Assembly: GCA_045661345.1 (NCBI GenBank)
Contig: JAZRFM010000001.1
Span: forward strand, 11,152-75,151
DNA length: 64,000 nt
DNA from: RUG12461 sp045661345
Lineage (GTDB): Bacteria > Bacillota > Clostridia > Lachnospirales > Lachnospiraceae
Reading direction: 5' to 3'
The notes below the pieces were generated by a model. That model was given only the letters and a program-made list of their open reading frames with translations, was not told where the DNA came from and searched no databases. Shown here in pieces: positions 51,811 to 60,287 of the stretch. Numbering within the stretch: the first letter of the stretch is position 1; every line of letters begins with the position of its first letter. The translations under genes and the position numbers were made by a program.

Positions 51811-52878
51811 TTATGAAACCTCTATTACCTGATGACCGGCCGCCTTTGTCAGCCGGTTTCTGATCGCCTGCGACAAGCCCTCGTCCGGAAAGCTCTCGGA
51901 ATAGATCCGGTCAACGGCCAGCTCATCAAATCGCCGCAGACACTCATAAAGATTCCGGGCTATCGTTTCTTCATCGTCTCTTTTCCCGATGCAAAGAACC
52001 GTTCCTTTACTATAATAGCGTTCTGTTTCCTCTGTTGCAAGAATTCCGATCTTTTTCCCGGTGCTCTCCCCTTCCGCCGCCAGGGCATTGATCTTTTCCA
52101 CCACCCGTCCGACAGGTCCCTCCACCAGGATAAGGGATGCCTTCGGCGCATAATGGCGGTATTTCATGCCCGGTGCCTTCGGACGGACGGAAGTGTCCGT
52201 TCCCGCGATACCGGGATCCAAAACCGTTTCGGGAAGCACTTCCCGCAGCATCTCAAGCGTCAGAAAGCCCGGTCGCAGTATGGTCGGTATTTCCTCCGAC
52301 AGATCGACAATCGTGGATTCCAGTCCGATCCCCACCGATCCGTTATCCAGGATCATATCCACTCTGCCGGACAGATCCTCTATGACACGCTCTGCGTTTG
52401 TGGGGCTCGGCCGGCCGGACAGATTGGCGCTCGGCGCCGCCACAAAGCCCCCTGACGACAGAATGAGAGCGCGTGCCACGGGATGGGAAGGTTCACGAAT
52501 CGCGACTGTCTGCAGCCCCCCTGTCGTTTCCAGGGGAACCCGCTGATTTTTGTTCAGGATCATCGTAAGCGGACCCGGCCAAAAGCGCTCTGCCAGCAGA
52601 TATGCACTGTTCGGCACATCCGCTGCGATTTCCTCCATCGCTTCATGGACTGCGATATGCACGATCAGGGGATTATCCGAAGGTCTGCCCTTTGCGGCAT
52701 AGATCTTTTGGGAGGCTTCCGGCAGAAGCGCGTTTCCCCCCAGCCCATAGACGGTCTCCGTGGGAAAAGCCACCAGACCGCCTTTTTCCAGAATCTCCCC
52801 GGCTCTGCGAATCTGCTCCTGCTGCACAATCCGGATTCCGTCTGCGTCTGTCTGAATTTTGACAATTTCCGTTTTCAT
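51811..52878 (-). CDS. Threonylcarbamoyl-AMP synthase
   Basis: 355 residues from ATG 52878. Long Sua5 form: N-terminal TsaC domain (FPTETVYGLGGNAL, AKGRPSDNPLIVHI, SANLSGRPSPTNAE, STIVDLS) and a C-terminal Sua5 domain from about residue 235 (PKAPGMKYRHYAPKASLILVEG). Makes threonylcarbamoyl-AMP for the t6A37 modification of tRNA. The promoter TATGAT ends seven bases before the ATG, and no ribosome site fits, so translation is likely leaderless. First gene of a four-gene operon. Confidence 0.95.
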   Translation of the reverse strand: MKTEIVKIQTDADGIRIVQQEQIRRAGEILEKGGLVAFPTETVYGLGGNALLPEASQKIYAAKGRPSDNPLIVHIAVHEAMEEIAADVPNSAYLLAERFWPGPLTMILNKNQRVPLETTGGLQTVAIREPSHPVARALILSSGGFVAAPSANLSGRPSPTNAERVIEDLSGRVDMILDNGSVGIGLESTIVDLSEEIPTILRPGFLTLEMLREVLPETVLDPGIAGTDTSVRPKAPGMKYRHYAPKASLILVEGPVGRVVEKINALAAEGESTGKKIGILATEETERYYSKGTVLCIGKRDDEETIARNLYECLRRFDELAVDRIYSESFPDEGLSQAIRNRLTKAAGHQVIEVS

Positions 52879-52885
52879 GTATCCC

Positions 52886-52914
52886 ATCATACACATTTTG
52901 CGGTTTGCCGGCAA
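52886..52914 (-). promoter_or_regulatory. Promoter of the sua5 operon, giving a leaderless transcript
   Basis: Minus strand TTGCCG (52914-52909), 17-bp spacer, TATGAT (52891-52886). Transcription should begin at or within a base or two of the ATG at 52878. Confidence 0.75.
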
Positions 52915-52919
52915 CAAAC

Positions 52920-52948
52920 TTGCTTCCTTTGTCTGTTTATGGGATAAT
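52920..52948 (+). promoter_or_regulatory. galM promoter
   Basis: TTGCTT (52920-52925), 17-bp spacer, GATAAT (52943-52948), divergent from the sua5 promoter. The transcript would have a leader of about 33 bases with AAGGAG before the ATG at 52988. Confidence 0.7.
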
Positions 52949-52987
52949 GAGGCGAAGTCATGTTTTGGAAAAAAGGAGATACACCCT

Positions 52988-54022
52988 ATGGCGATCACAA
53001 AAAAAGCTTTTGGTACAATGGACGGCAATCGTACCGTCAACCTTTATCATCTGGAAAACTCCAACGGTGCTTATGTGGAGATTCTGGACTTCGGCGCAAG
53101 AATCAGAAGCCTTGTCGTACCGGATCAGAACGGTACGCTGACCGACGTGGTACTCGGTCTGAAAGACCTCCCGGCCTATCTGAACGATGATGCCGCTCTC
53201 GGTGCGGTGTGCGGGAGAGTTGCAAACCGGATCGCAAAGGGACATTTTTCCCTGAACGGAACAGATTACACCCTGGCGATCAACAACGGTCCGAATTCCC
53301 TGCACGGAGGACCCACCGGGTTCGGTGTCAGGCTGTTTGACGGAAAGATCACGGATGATGATCTTGTTCTTACCTATCGCTCCGCAGATATGGAAGAAGG
53401 CTTCCCGGGAGCACTGACGCTCACGGTGACCTATCACTGGTCAGAGGACAATGAGCTTTCCATCCTTTATGAAGCCGTTTCCGATGCAGATACCATCCTG
53501 AATGTCACCAACCATGCTTATTTCAACCTGAACGGACATGATTCCGGCGAAGTACTGGATCACTTGCTGATGGTGGATTCCGACTCGATGACGGATTTTG
53601 ATGATTTCCAGATCCCCACCGGGGTGATCAGCGAAACCGCAGGCACTCCCTTCGATTTCAAAGAGGCCAAACCCATCGGCCGCGATATCCACAGTGTCCA
53701 TCCCCAGATGACAGAAAACACCTACGATCACAATCTGGTGTTGAACGGAAGCGGATTTCGCGAGGCAGCCGTGCTGAAATCCCCTGCCAGCGGGATCCGG
53801 ATGACCTGTTTTACCGATGAACCGGGCATACAGTTATACGTATACGATTACGTGCTCCACAACAAGGGAAAAGGCGATATCGATTATCAGCCCTACGGTG
53901 CCGTTTGTCTGGAGACACAGCATTACCCGGACAGCATCAACCATCCGGAGTTTCCGTCCGTCATCCTGAAGAAGGGCGAAAAGTTCCGCTCAAATACGGT
54001 TTACAATTTCTCTACGATCTGA
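52988..54022 (+). CDS. galM: Aldose 1-epimerase (mutarotase)
   Basis: 344 residues. GalM features: FGARIRSLVVPDQNG, GAVCGRVANRIAKG, NNGPNSLHGG, the conserved NVTNHAYFNLNG with catalytic His, DHNLVL, and CLETQHYPDSINHPEFPS with catalytic Glu. Interconverts alpha and beta anomers of galactose/glucose. Stands alone, without other Leloir genes nearby. Confidence 0.95.
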   Translation: MAITKKAFGTMDGNRTVNLYHLENSNGAYVEILDFGARIRSLVVPDQNGTLTDVVLGLKDLPAYLNDDAALGAVCGRVANRIAKGHFSLNGTDYTLAINNGPNSLHGGPTGFGVRLFDGKITDDDLVLTYRSADMEEGFPGALTLTVTYHWSEDNELSILYEAVSDADTILNVTNHAYFNLNGHDSGEVLDHLLMVDSDSMTDFDDFQIPTGVISETAGTPFDFKEAKPIGRDIHSVHPQMTENTYDHNLVLNGSGFREAAVLKSPASGIRMTCFTDEPGIQLYVYDYVLHNKGKGDIDYQPYGAVCLETQHYPDSINHPEFPSVILKKGEKFRSNTVYNFSTI

Positions 54023-54570
54023 TTATTGCAGAATATTATGGCAGGTACGCCGGTTTTGTCTTTGCCACAAAGCCGGCAGGTATACCATTGAGGACGCAAG
54101 TACCTGCTCAATTTCCCCGCCTGTAAGACCAGCCACCGCCATTTCACCGAAAGAGGTTCGAATCGCATCAGAGACCGCCTCCACAGCCATGAGCAAATCC
54201 TCGCTTTTCGTGCCGGAATCCTTGAGATCCTTGCAGACAGCTGTCAGACAGTCCGTGGCACCGGTCACCCGGTCTGCCAATGCCTTGTTTTTTGCGATGG
54301 AATCAATTCCCTCTCTTCGCCGGTTACGGGGTCGGTCACCTTCACACTGACATTCCCATCCGTAACCATCAAAACCTCATGTCCATCTGCGTCCTTCCCG
54401 CTAAAACCGGAGGTACCGCGGATACCGCAGATCAGGGTGGAGGTCTCGATATCAAAGCTCTGCGCATCGGCAAGCTTTTCCGTTACGTTAAAGTAAAGAT
54501 TTCCGTCTTTCAGGTCAAATCTCAGGGCATTGCCGTCCTTTATGATCTGTCCTTTGCTGTTCTCCTCCAT
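54023..54570 (-). pseudogene. Broken FecR-domain protein gene
   Basis: The 101-codon frame from 54570 to 54265 contains a FecR-like core (GNLYFNVTEKLADAQSFDIE, then TSTLICGIRGTSG, VLMVTDGNVSVKVTDPVTGE). FecR proteins of Clostridia normally have an N-terminal signal peptide and more residues before this core; here stop codons lie just upstream, so the N-terminus is missing. Around 54285-54310 coding potential passes to another frame (GIDSIAKNKALADRVTG), which continues to 54023, suggesting a frameshift. No ribosome site precedes the ATG. Read as a decaying remnant; a genuine small gene is less likely. Confidence 0.6.
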
Positions 54571-54589
54571 TGTAATCGTGTTTTCGCGT

Positions 54590-56392
54590 CTATAAGTACT
54601 GCGCTATCAGATCCCAGACTGCCGGTTCCTCCAGAGACAGCTTCCAAAAGGCTCCTCCCCCAAGCTCATATTTCGGTATGAGCTGCAGCTTCAGCTCCAG
54701 AGACTGTGCATCCTCCATCCAGATCTTACAGATGGTGCCGTTTTCCGGCCATTCCGTGTAGTTTTGTCCCAGCTCCTCAAGCCACATCACAGGCGCATTC
54801 TTTTGTGCAATGAGGCTGTCCTGATCCTTCATCCCGATGGCCTTGGAGGTAAGCTCGTAGGGGACATAGTCATCTGACGCCATCTCCTTATCGCTGGCAC
54901 CGGATTTCGGTGTTTCCACCCACATTCTGGTGTAAAACGGCATTCCCAGGATGATCTGTTCCGGCGGTACCTCATAACTGATGGTATCCTGTACGCCCTT
55001 TTCCACAAAGGGAAGGGATGCGACAGATCCTTCGCCGGAGCCTGCATAATGCTCGTCATATCCCATGATCACGATATAATCCGCAAAATCCGCCTGCTCC
55101 TCCCGGTCGTAATGTGCCGTGTATTCTGTGGGTACATAATGGTCGACAGACAGGATCAGCCCCTGGTTCCCACAGGCCAGAGACATTTCACGCACCAGCT
55201 GTACATAGGATTCTCCCGCCTCCTCGGATATCTGCTCAAAATCCAGATTAATCCCGTCCAGCCCGTATTCCAGTGCCTTTGAGATCATGTTGTTGATGAA
55301 ATTCTGCCGCAGGCTGCGGCGATACAGGATCACTTCATCATCCAGCCCCGGACTTTCCAGATTGCTGACAAGCCCCCAGACCTGAATTCCCTTTGCGTGA
55401 CAGGTGTCCACATAGGCTTTGGATGCCAGATTATAAATGCCGCCCTCCGTATCCTCCAGATAAAACCAGGTTGGAGAAACGACGTTGACATCCTTCGTAG
55501 CGGAGAGCAGCTCCGTGAGCTTATCGTTTGCTTCCATATTCGTGACCTGATGCCAGACCATATTCACCGTACCTTCATGCAGAATGTGCGTAAAGGTCTC
55601 TTCCTGGCAGCTGCTGGTCAGAACCGTCTCCGTCGGCTCCGCCATGGCTTTCTTCTCCACATATCCCGTGATGCCGTCTTTGGAAAACGCTTTGTACCAG
55701 TTTTCTTCCTCCTCCAGGATCTCTACGCTCTCCCCGGCTGCCAGATCCTTTAAGATCGGGCTTTTGATCCCGCCTTTTTCACGCAGCACGGTGTCTTTTT
55801 CTGCCACCGCTTCTTTCAACGGACCGTAATCCGTCGTCATAACCACCCGGCCGGGCTCTTCGTAATAGAAAAAGTCCAAAGGCGTGAACTGCTGCACAAA
55901 CTCCAGCGACAGATACAGTTCGTTGTCGATCAGTCCGGCCGGGACACAGACAAAGGGAACCTCATTTTGCGTGACGGTACCGTTTTCATAGAGATTTTCT
56001 GTATAGGAAGCGGTCTGGTTCGCAATATTGACCAGTATTTCCTTTGCATCCATGGCATACAGCAGCAGCCCCTCCTGATCCACATAGAAACGGTCATTTA
56101 AGGTATTGTATACCATCGGATAGGAGACATAGAGATGTCCGTTGATGTTTCTGGCTGTTTCCTCCATGACAGCCCCATCACGAACAATCACCACCTCTTC
56201 AGGAGAAGCGACGCCGAAATACTCGTTCAGATCCGCCCTTTCCCTGGTAGGTGTGTATTTCTCCAGCAAAAACATCCCGACGGCGATCAAAATAATCAAA
56301 ATAACCGCAATCAGGATGATTAGCGGTGCTTTTGATCTCTTCCTGGCGGCTCTTCTCCGCGCGTTCCTGCGGTTTGCTTCCTTCTTATCCAA
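54590..56392 (-). CDS. GH18-family glycosidase with SH3-like domain, membrane-anchored
   Basis: 600 residues from a TTG at 56392, with AGGAGAG eight bases upstream. An ATG at 56503 is rejected because it lies inside the promoter spacer. A very basic N-terminus (RRNARRRAARKRSK) precedes one membrane helix, so the enzyme faces outside. Next come an inhibitor-like beta domain and an SH3-like domain (GESVEILEEEENWYKAFSKD). The C-terminal GH18 barrel carries DGINLDFEQ with the catalytic Glu, and IVIMGYDEHY. Related to YaaH/SleL cortical-fragment enzymes, so a peptidoglycan or chitin-like substrate is plausible. Confidence 0.88.
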   Translation of the reverse strand: MDKKEANRRNARRRAARKRSKAPLIILIAVILIILIAVGMFLLEKYTPTRERADLNEYFGVASPEEVVIVRDGAVMEETARNINGHLYVSYPMVYNTLNDRFYVDQEGLLLYAMDAKEILVNIANQTASYTENLYENGTVTQNEVPFVCVPAGLIDNELYLSLEFVQQFTPLDFFYYEEPGRVVMTTDYGPLKEAVAEKDTVLREKGGIKSPILKDLAAGESVEILEEEENWYKAFSKDGITGYVEKKAMAEPTETVLTSSCQEETFTHILHEGTVNMVWHQVTNMEANDKLTELLSATKDVNVVSPTWFYLEDTEGGIYNLASKAYVDTCHAKGIQVWGLVSNLESPGLDDEVILYRRSLRQNFINNMISKALEYGLDGINLDFEQISEEAGESYVQLVREMSLACGNQGLILSVDHYVPTEYTAHYDREEQADFADYIVIMGYDEHYAGSGEGSVASLPFVEKGVQDTISYEVPPEQIILGMPFYTRMWVETPKSGASDKEMASDDYVPYELTSKAIGMKDQDSLIAQKNAPVMWLEELGQNYTEWPENGTICKIWMEDAQSLELKLQLIPKYELGGGAFWKLSLEEPAVWDLIAQYL

Positions 56393-56493
56393 GCTTGACT
56401 CTCCTGTGTATTCTCTGACGGCTGCATAGTCCTCCGAAAAGGATCCCGGACGAACTATAGGTAGCGCATTCCATTCCTTCGCTATATTTGAGT

Positions 56494-56522
56494 ATTCTAA
56501 CATAGAAACGGCGGCCGTTCAA
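56494..56522 (-). promoter_or_regulatory. Promoter of the GH18 gene
   Basis: Minus strand TTGAAC (56522-56517), 17-bp spacer, TAGAAT (56499-56494). The start of RNA near 56487 leaves a leader of about 95 bases before the TTG. Confidence 0.7.
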
Positions 56523-57016
56523 ATCAACCGCCGCCGCTCCGATCCGCGGGCATGGAGGCTCCACGGATCCTTCATCCATTTGTTTGTTTTTATGCGTCAT
56601 ATATTTACGATGATATGAGTATTGTCATTTGTGATGTGAATTCTCAGACGCAATGAAAAACCCCATAATAAAAATATCTTCTTCTTTCCTTTGCCCGAAA
56701 CAAATCAACTCTCTTTATCTTTTTTATTCCCCCGATCAACGGGTATCCTGTCCGGGCGCTGCACCACCTCCGAAACGACGTCTGCTCCTTTTTCCAATCA
56801 GCTTTTTTCTCAATCATCCCTAACCGGGCAGGGTCAGCATTGAAAAAGGATCTCTGTTGTAATAATGGGATCGAAAAAGCGGGAATCCGCTTCTTACGGA
56901 AACACAGTTCCTGCTGCAGCAACTGCGCTGAGTAACTTATACCATATAAAAATGGGAGAATCAATGAATTATTCCTAAACAATTTCTAAAAGTTTTCTAA
57001 AATCCATTTCGTTTTC
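56523..57016. other. Gene-free stretch of about 490 bases
   Basis: No convincing gene, RNA or repeat was found. A 112-codon minus-strand frame (56644-56982) lacks a ribosome site and looks like chance, with a composition unlike its neighbours. The 3' half is AT-rich (56930-57016) and leads into the mecA promoter. Confidence 0.6.
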
Positions 57017-57046
57017 TTGACTTTTCCCTTTCTTTTTGCGTATCAT
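57017..57046 (+). promoter_or_regulatory. mecA promoter
   Basis: TTGACT (57017-57022), 18-bp spacer, TATCAT (57041-57046), followed by AAGGA before the ATG at 57074. Confidence 0.7.
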
Positions 57047-57073
57047 TAGATCACATGAAAAGGAAGCCATCAG

Positions 57074-57901
57074 ATGAAGATAGAGAAGATCAATGACAAT
57101 CAAATACGATGCATCCTTACCAGAGAAGATTTTGTTTCACGGCAGCTGAGACTCAGCGAGCTGGCCTACGGCTCGGAGAAAGCGAAAAGCCTGTTTCGGG
57201 ATATGATGCAGCAGGCATCCTTTGAGTTCGGCTTTGAAACAGACGATCTCCCGCTGATGATCGAAGCGATCCCCATGTCAGCGGATTCGGTGATCCTCCT
57301 GATCAGCAAGGTAGACTATCCGGAAGAGCTTGATACGCGTTTTTCCCGATTTTCGGAAGGGTTGGATGATTATGCCGGAGATACCGCCGGATCGTACAAT
57401 TCAGGGAAAACCCTTCCACCCGAAGGTGCCGACGGGATTCTGGATCTTTTCAAAAAGATCCGGGAGGACCATGAGAAATCGAGACCCTCAGGCACCATGA
57501 CAGATGCACAGTTTGTTCCCCTTTCCGAAACGGTGCCCGTGATCGAGGACGTGGATCCCTCTGATGTCAAGGCGGTTCCTCATGATACGCCCGCCCTCAG
57601 ATTTGATGTCACGAAGCTTTTTGTTTTCCGGGACATGGACGATTGTATGCGCCTTTCCCGGATTTTATACGGGTTTTACAACGAAGAAAACCAGCTTTAC
57701 AAGAATCCGGAGAATAACCGCTATTACCTTGTGATCAGCAAGGGAGCACATTCGCCGGAAGACTACAACAAGGTCTGCAATATCCTGACGGAATACGCTG
57801 TACAGGAAAAGTACACCTCCGCGGAGGAAGCTTATTTTCATGAACATTTTGAGCTGCTTCTGCCGGAACGAGCGGTACAGATCCTCGGCGCGATCCGCTA
57901 A
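57074..57901 (+). CDS. mecA: Adaptor protein MecA
   Basis: 275 residues. N-terminal substrate-binding domain (MKIEKINDNQIRCILTREDF, then SELAYGSEKAKSLFRDMMQQ), an acidic variable linker (100-190), and a C-terminal ClpC-binding domain (FRDMDDCMRLSRILYGF, NRYYLVISKG, EYAVQEKYTSAEEAYFHEHF). It delivers proteins to the ClpC ATPase for degradation. Followed after 34 bases by the DUF1858 gene. Confidence 0.9.
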   Translation: MKIEKINDNQIRCILTREDFVSRQLRLSELAYGSEKAKSLFRDMMQQASFEFGFETDDLPLMIEAIPMSADSVILLISKVDYPEELDTRFSRFSEGLDDYAGDTAGSYNSGKTLPPEGADGILDLFKKIREDHEKSRPSGTMTDAQFVPLSETVPVIEDVDPSDVKAVPHDTPALRFDVTKLFVFRDMDDCMRLSRILYGFYNEENQLYKNPENNRYYLVISKGAHSPEDYNKVCNILTEYAVQEKYTSAEEAYFHEHFELLLPERAVQILGAIR

Positions 57902-57935
57902 CCACATTCATCAACAACAGTAGGAGGTCTTACAA

Positions 57936-58172
57936 ATGGACACAGCAACAGCAACAGAAACTCAGGCAACACAAATCACAAAGGACACCATGATCGGTCA
58001 GCTTCTATCGATTGATACCGATGTCGCACCGATCCTTATGGAGATCGGGATGCACTGCCTCGGATGCCCCTCTTCCCAAATGGAGACAATTGAAGAAGCA
58101 GCCATGGTTCACGGGATTGATCCCGATGACCTGGTAAACCGGATCAATACTTTCCTGAGCCGGGATAAATAA
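57936..58172 (+). CDS. DUF1858-domain protein
   Basis: 78 residues with TAGGAGG upstream. The DUF1858 pattern is clear: ITKDTMIGQLLSIDTDVAPI, then LMEIGMHCLGCPSSQMETIE and EAAMVHGIDPDDLVNRIN. The CxxC-like HCLGC suggests thiol or metal chemistry. Members often occur with hybrid-cluster or Fe-S proteins; here a ferredoxin gene follows. Confidence 0.88.
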   Translation: MDTATATETQATQITKDTMIGQLLSIDTDVAPILMEIGMHCLGCPSSQMETIEEAAMVHGIDPDDLVNRINTFLSRDK

Positions 58173-58175
58173 ACC

Positions 58176-58204
58176 TTGTGAAACTACGGTTTCTGTATTA
58201 CAAT
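58176..58204 (+). promoter_or_regulatory. Ferredoxin promoter
   Basis: TTGTGA (58176-58181), 17-bp spacer, TACAAT (58199-58204), lying right after the DUF1858 stop. It allows the ferredoxin to be expressed on its own. Confidence 0.75.
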
Positions 58205-58245
58205 GGTTCTACAGCATTTTTCAAATACCAAAGGAGGTAAAAACT

Positions 58246-58416
58246 ATGGCATATGTAATTGGTGATTCATGCGTATCCTGTGGCACTTGTGAGCCGGAAT
58301 GCCCGGTTGGTGCTATTTCTCAGGGTGATGACAAGTATCAGATCGATGCTGGTTCTTGTGTAGACTGCGGTACCTGCGCAGGTGCCTGCCCCACAGGTGC
58401 AATCGAGCAGGGCTGA
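58246..58416 (+). CDS. 2[4Fe-4S] ferredoxin
   Basis: 56 residues: MAYVIGDSCVSCGTCEPECP then VGAISQGDDKYQIDAGSCVD and CGTCAGACPTGAIEQG. Two CxxCxxCxxxCP motifs bind two cubane clusters. The classic clostridial low-potential electron carrier, and a plausible electron source for the ATP-driven activator at 26605. AAGGAGG ends eight bases before the ATG. Its own promoter and a strong terminator suggest abundant expression. Confidence 0.98.
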   Translation: MAYVIGDSCVSCGTCEPECPVGAISQGDDKYQIDAGSCVDCGTCAGACPTGAIEQG

Positions 58417-58430
58417 TCAGCCGTTACACA

Positions 58431-58471
58431 AAAACACCGTTTCCCGCTTATTACATGGGAAACGGTGTTTT
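58431..58471. terminator. Bidirectional terminator between ferredoxin and dnaB
   Basis: 15-bp perfect stem (58431-58445 with 58457-58471), A-rich on one side and T-rich on the other, so it works for the plus-strand ferredoxin and the minus-strand dnaB transcripts. Confidence 0.92.
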
Positions 58472-58484
58472 TTATTGCGCATCA

Positions 58485-59834
58485 TCATGATCCGGATTTT
58501 CGTTCTAAATTGGCAAAGCGCGTGTACTCGGGCAGCCATACCAGATTGACCGTCCCGATCGGACCGTTCCTTTGCTTTGCCACGATGATTTCTGCGATTC
58601 CTTTGTTTTCGGAATCCTTGTTATAGTATTCATCGCGGTAAATGAACATCACAACGTCCGCATCCTGCTCGATAGCACCGGACTCTCTCAGATCGGAAAG
58701 CATGGGACGTTTATCGGGACGTTGCTCCACCGCACGATTTAACTGGGACAAGGCGATCACCGGTACATTCAGCTCTCTGGCAAGGGATTTTAAAGAGCGG
58801 GATATCTCGGAAATCTCCTGTGTACGGGATTCCGCCGCTCTGCTGCTCCCACTCATCAGCTGCAGATAATCAATGATGATCAGCTTCAGATCATGATCCA
58901 GTTTGTATTTCCTGCATTTGGAACTCAGCTCCGAGACGGTAATACTCGGTGTATCATCGATGATCAGATTAGATTGGCCGATCACACCGGCGCCTTCCAC
59001 AAGTTTTTCCCATTCCGAATCCGATAAGGTACCAGTGCGGATGGACTGTGCATTGATATGCCCCTCAAGGGAGAACAAACGGTTGACCAGCTGCTCCTTG
59101 CTCATTTCCAGACTGAAAATCGCAGTGCAAAGGTTGTTTCGAAAAGCCACATGCTGCGCGATATTCAAAACAAATGCCGTTTTTCCCATGGAAGGACGCG
59201 CTGCCACCAGGATCAGGTCCGACGGCTGCAATCCTGCAGTACGGTAATCCAGATCAATAAAGCCGGTCGCGATCCCGGTAACATTACCTTCGGTTTTGGC
59301 GACGGTCTCTATCTTTTTCAGGGCGTTCAGCACTATATCGCGAATCGGAACATATTCCGTGTTTCCGCGGGAATCCTGAATGATCCTGTAGATCTTCTTC
59401 TCCGTATCCTCCAAAATGAGAGGCACCGACTCTTCTCCCGCATAACACTCATTCTCGAGCGTCTCCAATGCCTTGATCAGATTCCGCAGAACCGACTTTT
59501 CCCGAACGATATTTGCATAATAACGGACATTCGCAGAGGTTGGAATCGCATTCAGGATGCTTCCGATGTATTCCAGAGAGGAGACCTCCGGAGCCACATT
59601 TTTTTCCCGCAGCTTATTTTGGAGCGTAATGGTATCTACCGCCTGCCCTGCGTCAAACAGCTCCTTCATGGCCTCAAACAGCGTCCCGTAAGGATTGTAA
59701 TAAAAGTCCTCTTTGTGTATTGTTTCCGTGGCTGCGATGATGGCATCCCGATCCATCAGCATCGCGCCGATGACGGCCTGCTCCGCCTCCAGACTGCCTG
59801 GCATCAGGCGCCTGATCTGGGCTTCGTTATCCAT
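58485..59834 (-). CDS. dnaB: Replicative DNA helicase DnaB
   Basis: 449 residues. N-terminal domain (SLEAEQAVIGAMLMDRDAI) and RecA-like C-terminal domain with Walker A AARPSMGKTAF, LIIIDYLQLMSG, ALSQLNRAVEQRPDKRP, and DLRESGAIEQDADVVMFIYR. Unwinds DNA at the fork. No intein. Follows rplI by three bases. Confidence 0.97.
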   Translation of the reverse strand: MDNEAQIRRLMPGSLEAEQAVIGAMLMDRDAIIAATETIHKEDFYYNPYGTLFEAMKELFDAGQAVDTITLQNKLREKNVAPEVSSLEYIGSILNAIPTSANVRYYANIVREKSVLRNLIKALETLENECYAGEESVPLILEDTEKKIYRIIQDSRGNTEYVPIRDIVLNALKKIETVAKTEGNVTGIATGFIDLDYRTAGLQPSDLILVAARPSMGKTAFVLNIAQHVAFRNNLCTAIFSLEMSKEQLVNRLFSLEGHINAQSIRTGTLSDSEWEKLVEGAGVIGQSNLIIDDTPSITVSELSSKCRKYKLDHDLKLIIIDYLQLMSGSSRAAESRTQEISEISRSLKSLARELNVPVIALSQLNRAVEQRPDKRPMLSDLRESGAIEQDADVVMFIYRDEYYNKDSENKGIAEIIVAKQRNGPIGTVNLVWLPEYTRFANLERKSGS

Positions 59835-59837
59835 TTT

Positions 59838-60287
59838 TTATTCCTCCGAAGTCACATTGACGCGCAATGTCCCGGTCACCCTGGGATGCAGTTTCACAGT
59901 GATCTCATAGGTACCAAGCGATTTGATGGGATCTGTCAGCACCATCTTTTTCTTGTCCAGCTCAATCCCGAACTGCTTTTTGCAGGCTTCGGAGATCTCC
60001 TTCGTCGACACGGAACCAAATGTTTTGCCGTCCTTTCCTGCGCGGATCGACAGCTTTACAAGCTTTTCCTTCAATTCCTCGGCCAGTTTGCAGGCATTCT
60101 CGTAATTCTCTTCCGCAACCTTCTGCTCATGGGCATTCTGGAGCTTCAGGTCGTTCAGATTCTTGTTTGTCGCCTCCACGGCCTGTTTTTTTGCAAACAG
60201 TACATTTCTGGCGTAGGCGTCGCTGACCGTAACGACTTCGCCCTTTTTCCCCTGATTTTTGACATCCGTAAGCAAAATCACCTTCAT
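59838..60287 (-). CDS. rplI: 50S ribosomal protein L9
   Basis: 149 residues. N-terminal domain MKVILLTDVKNQGKKGEVVT and VSDAYARNVLFAKKQAVEAT, a long helix, and C-terminal domain with GKTFGSVSTKEI. ATG overlaps the gdpP stop by four bases. Standard gdpP-rplI-dnaB order. Confidence 0.98.
   Translation of the reverse strand: MKVILLTDVKNQGKKGEVVTVSDAYARNVLFAKKQAVEATNKNLNDLKLQNAHEQKVAEENYENACKLAEELKEKLVKLSIRAGKDGKTFGSVSTKEISEACKKQFGIELDKKKMVLTDPIKSLGTYEITVKLHPRVTGTLRVNVTSEE

Noticed and set aside
56644..56982. Minus-strand frame of 112 codons in the gap before mecA
   Set aside because: No ribosome site, no recognisable family, and composition like chance translation.
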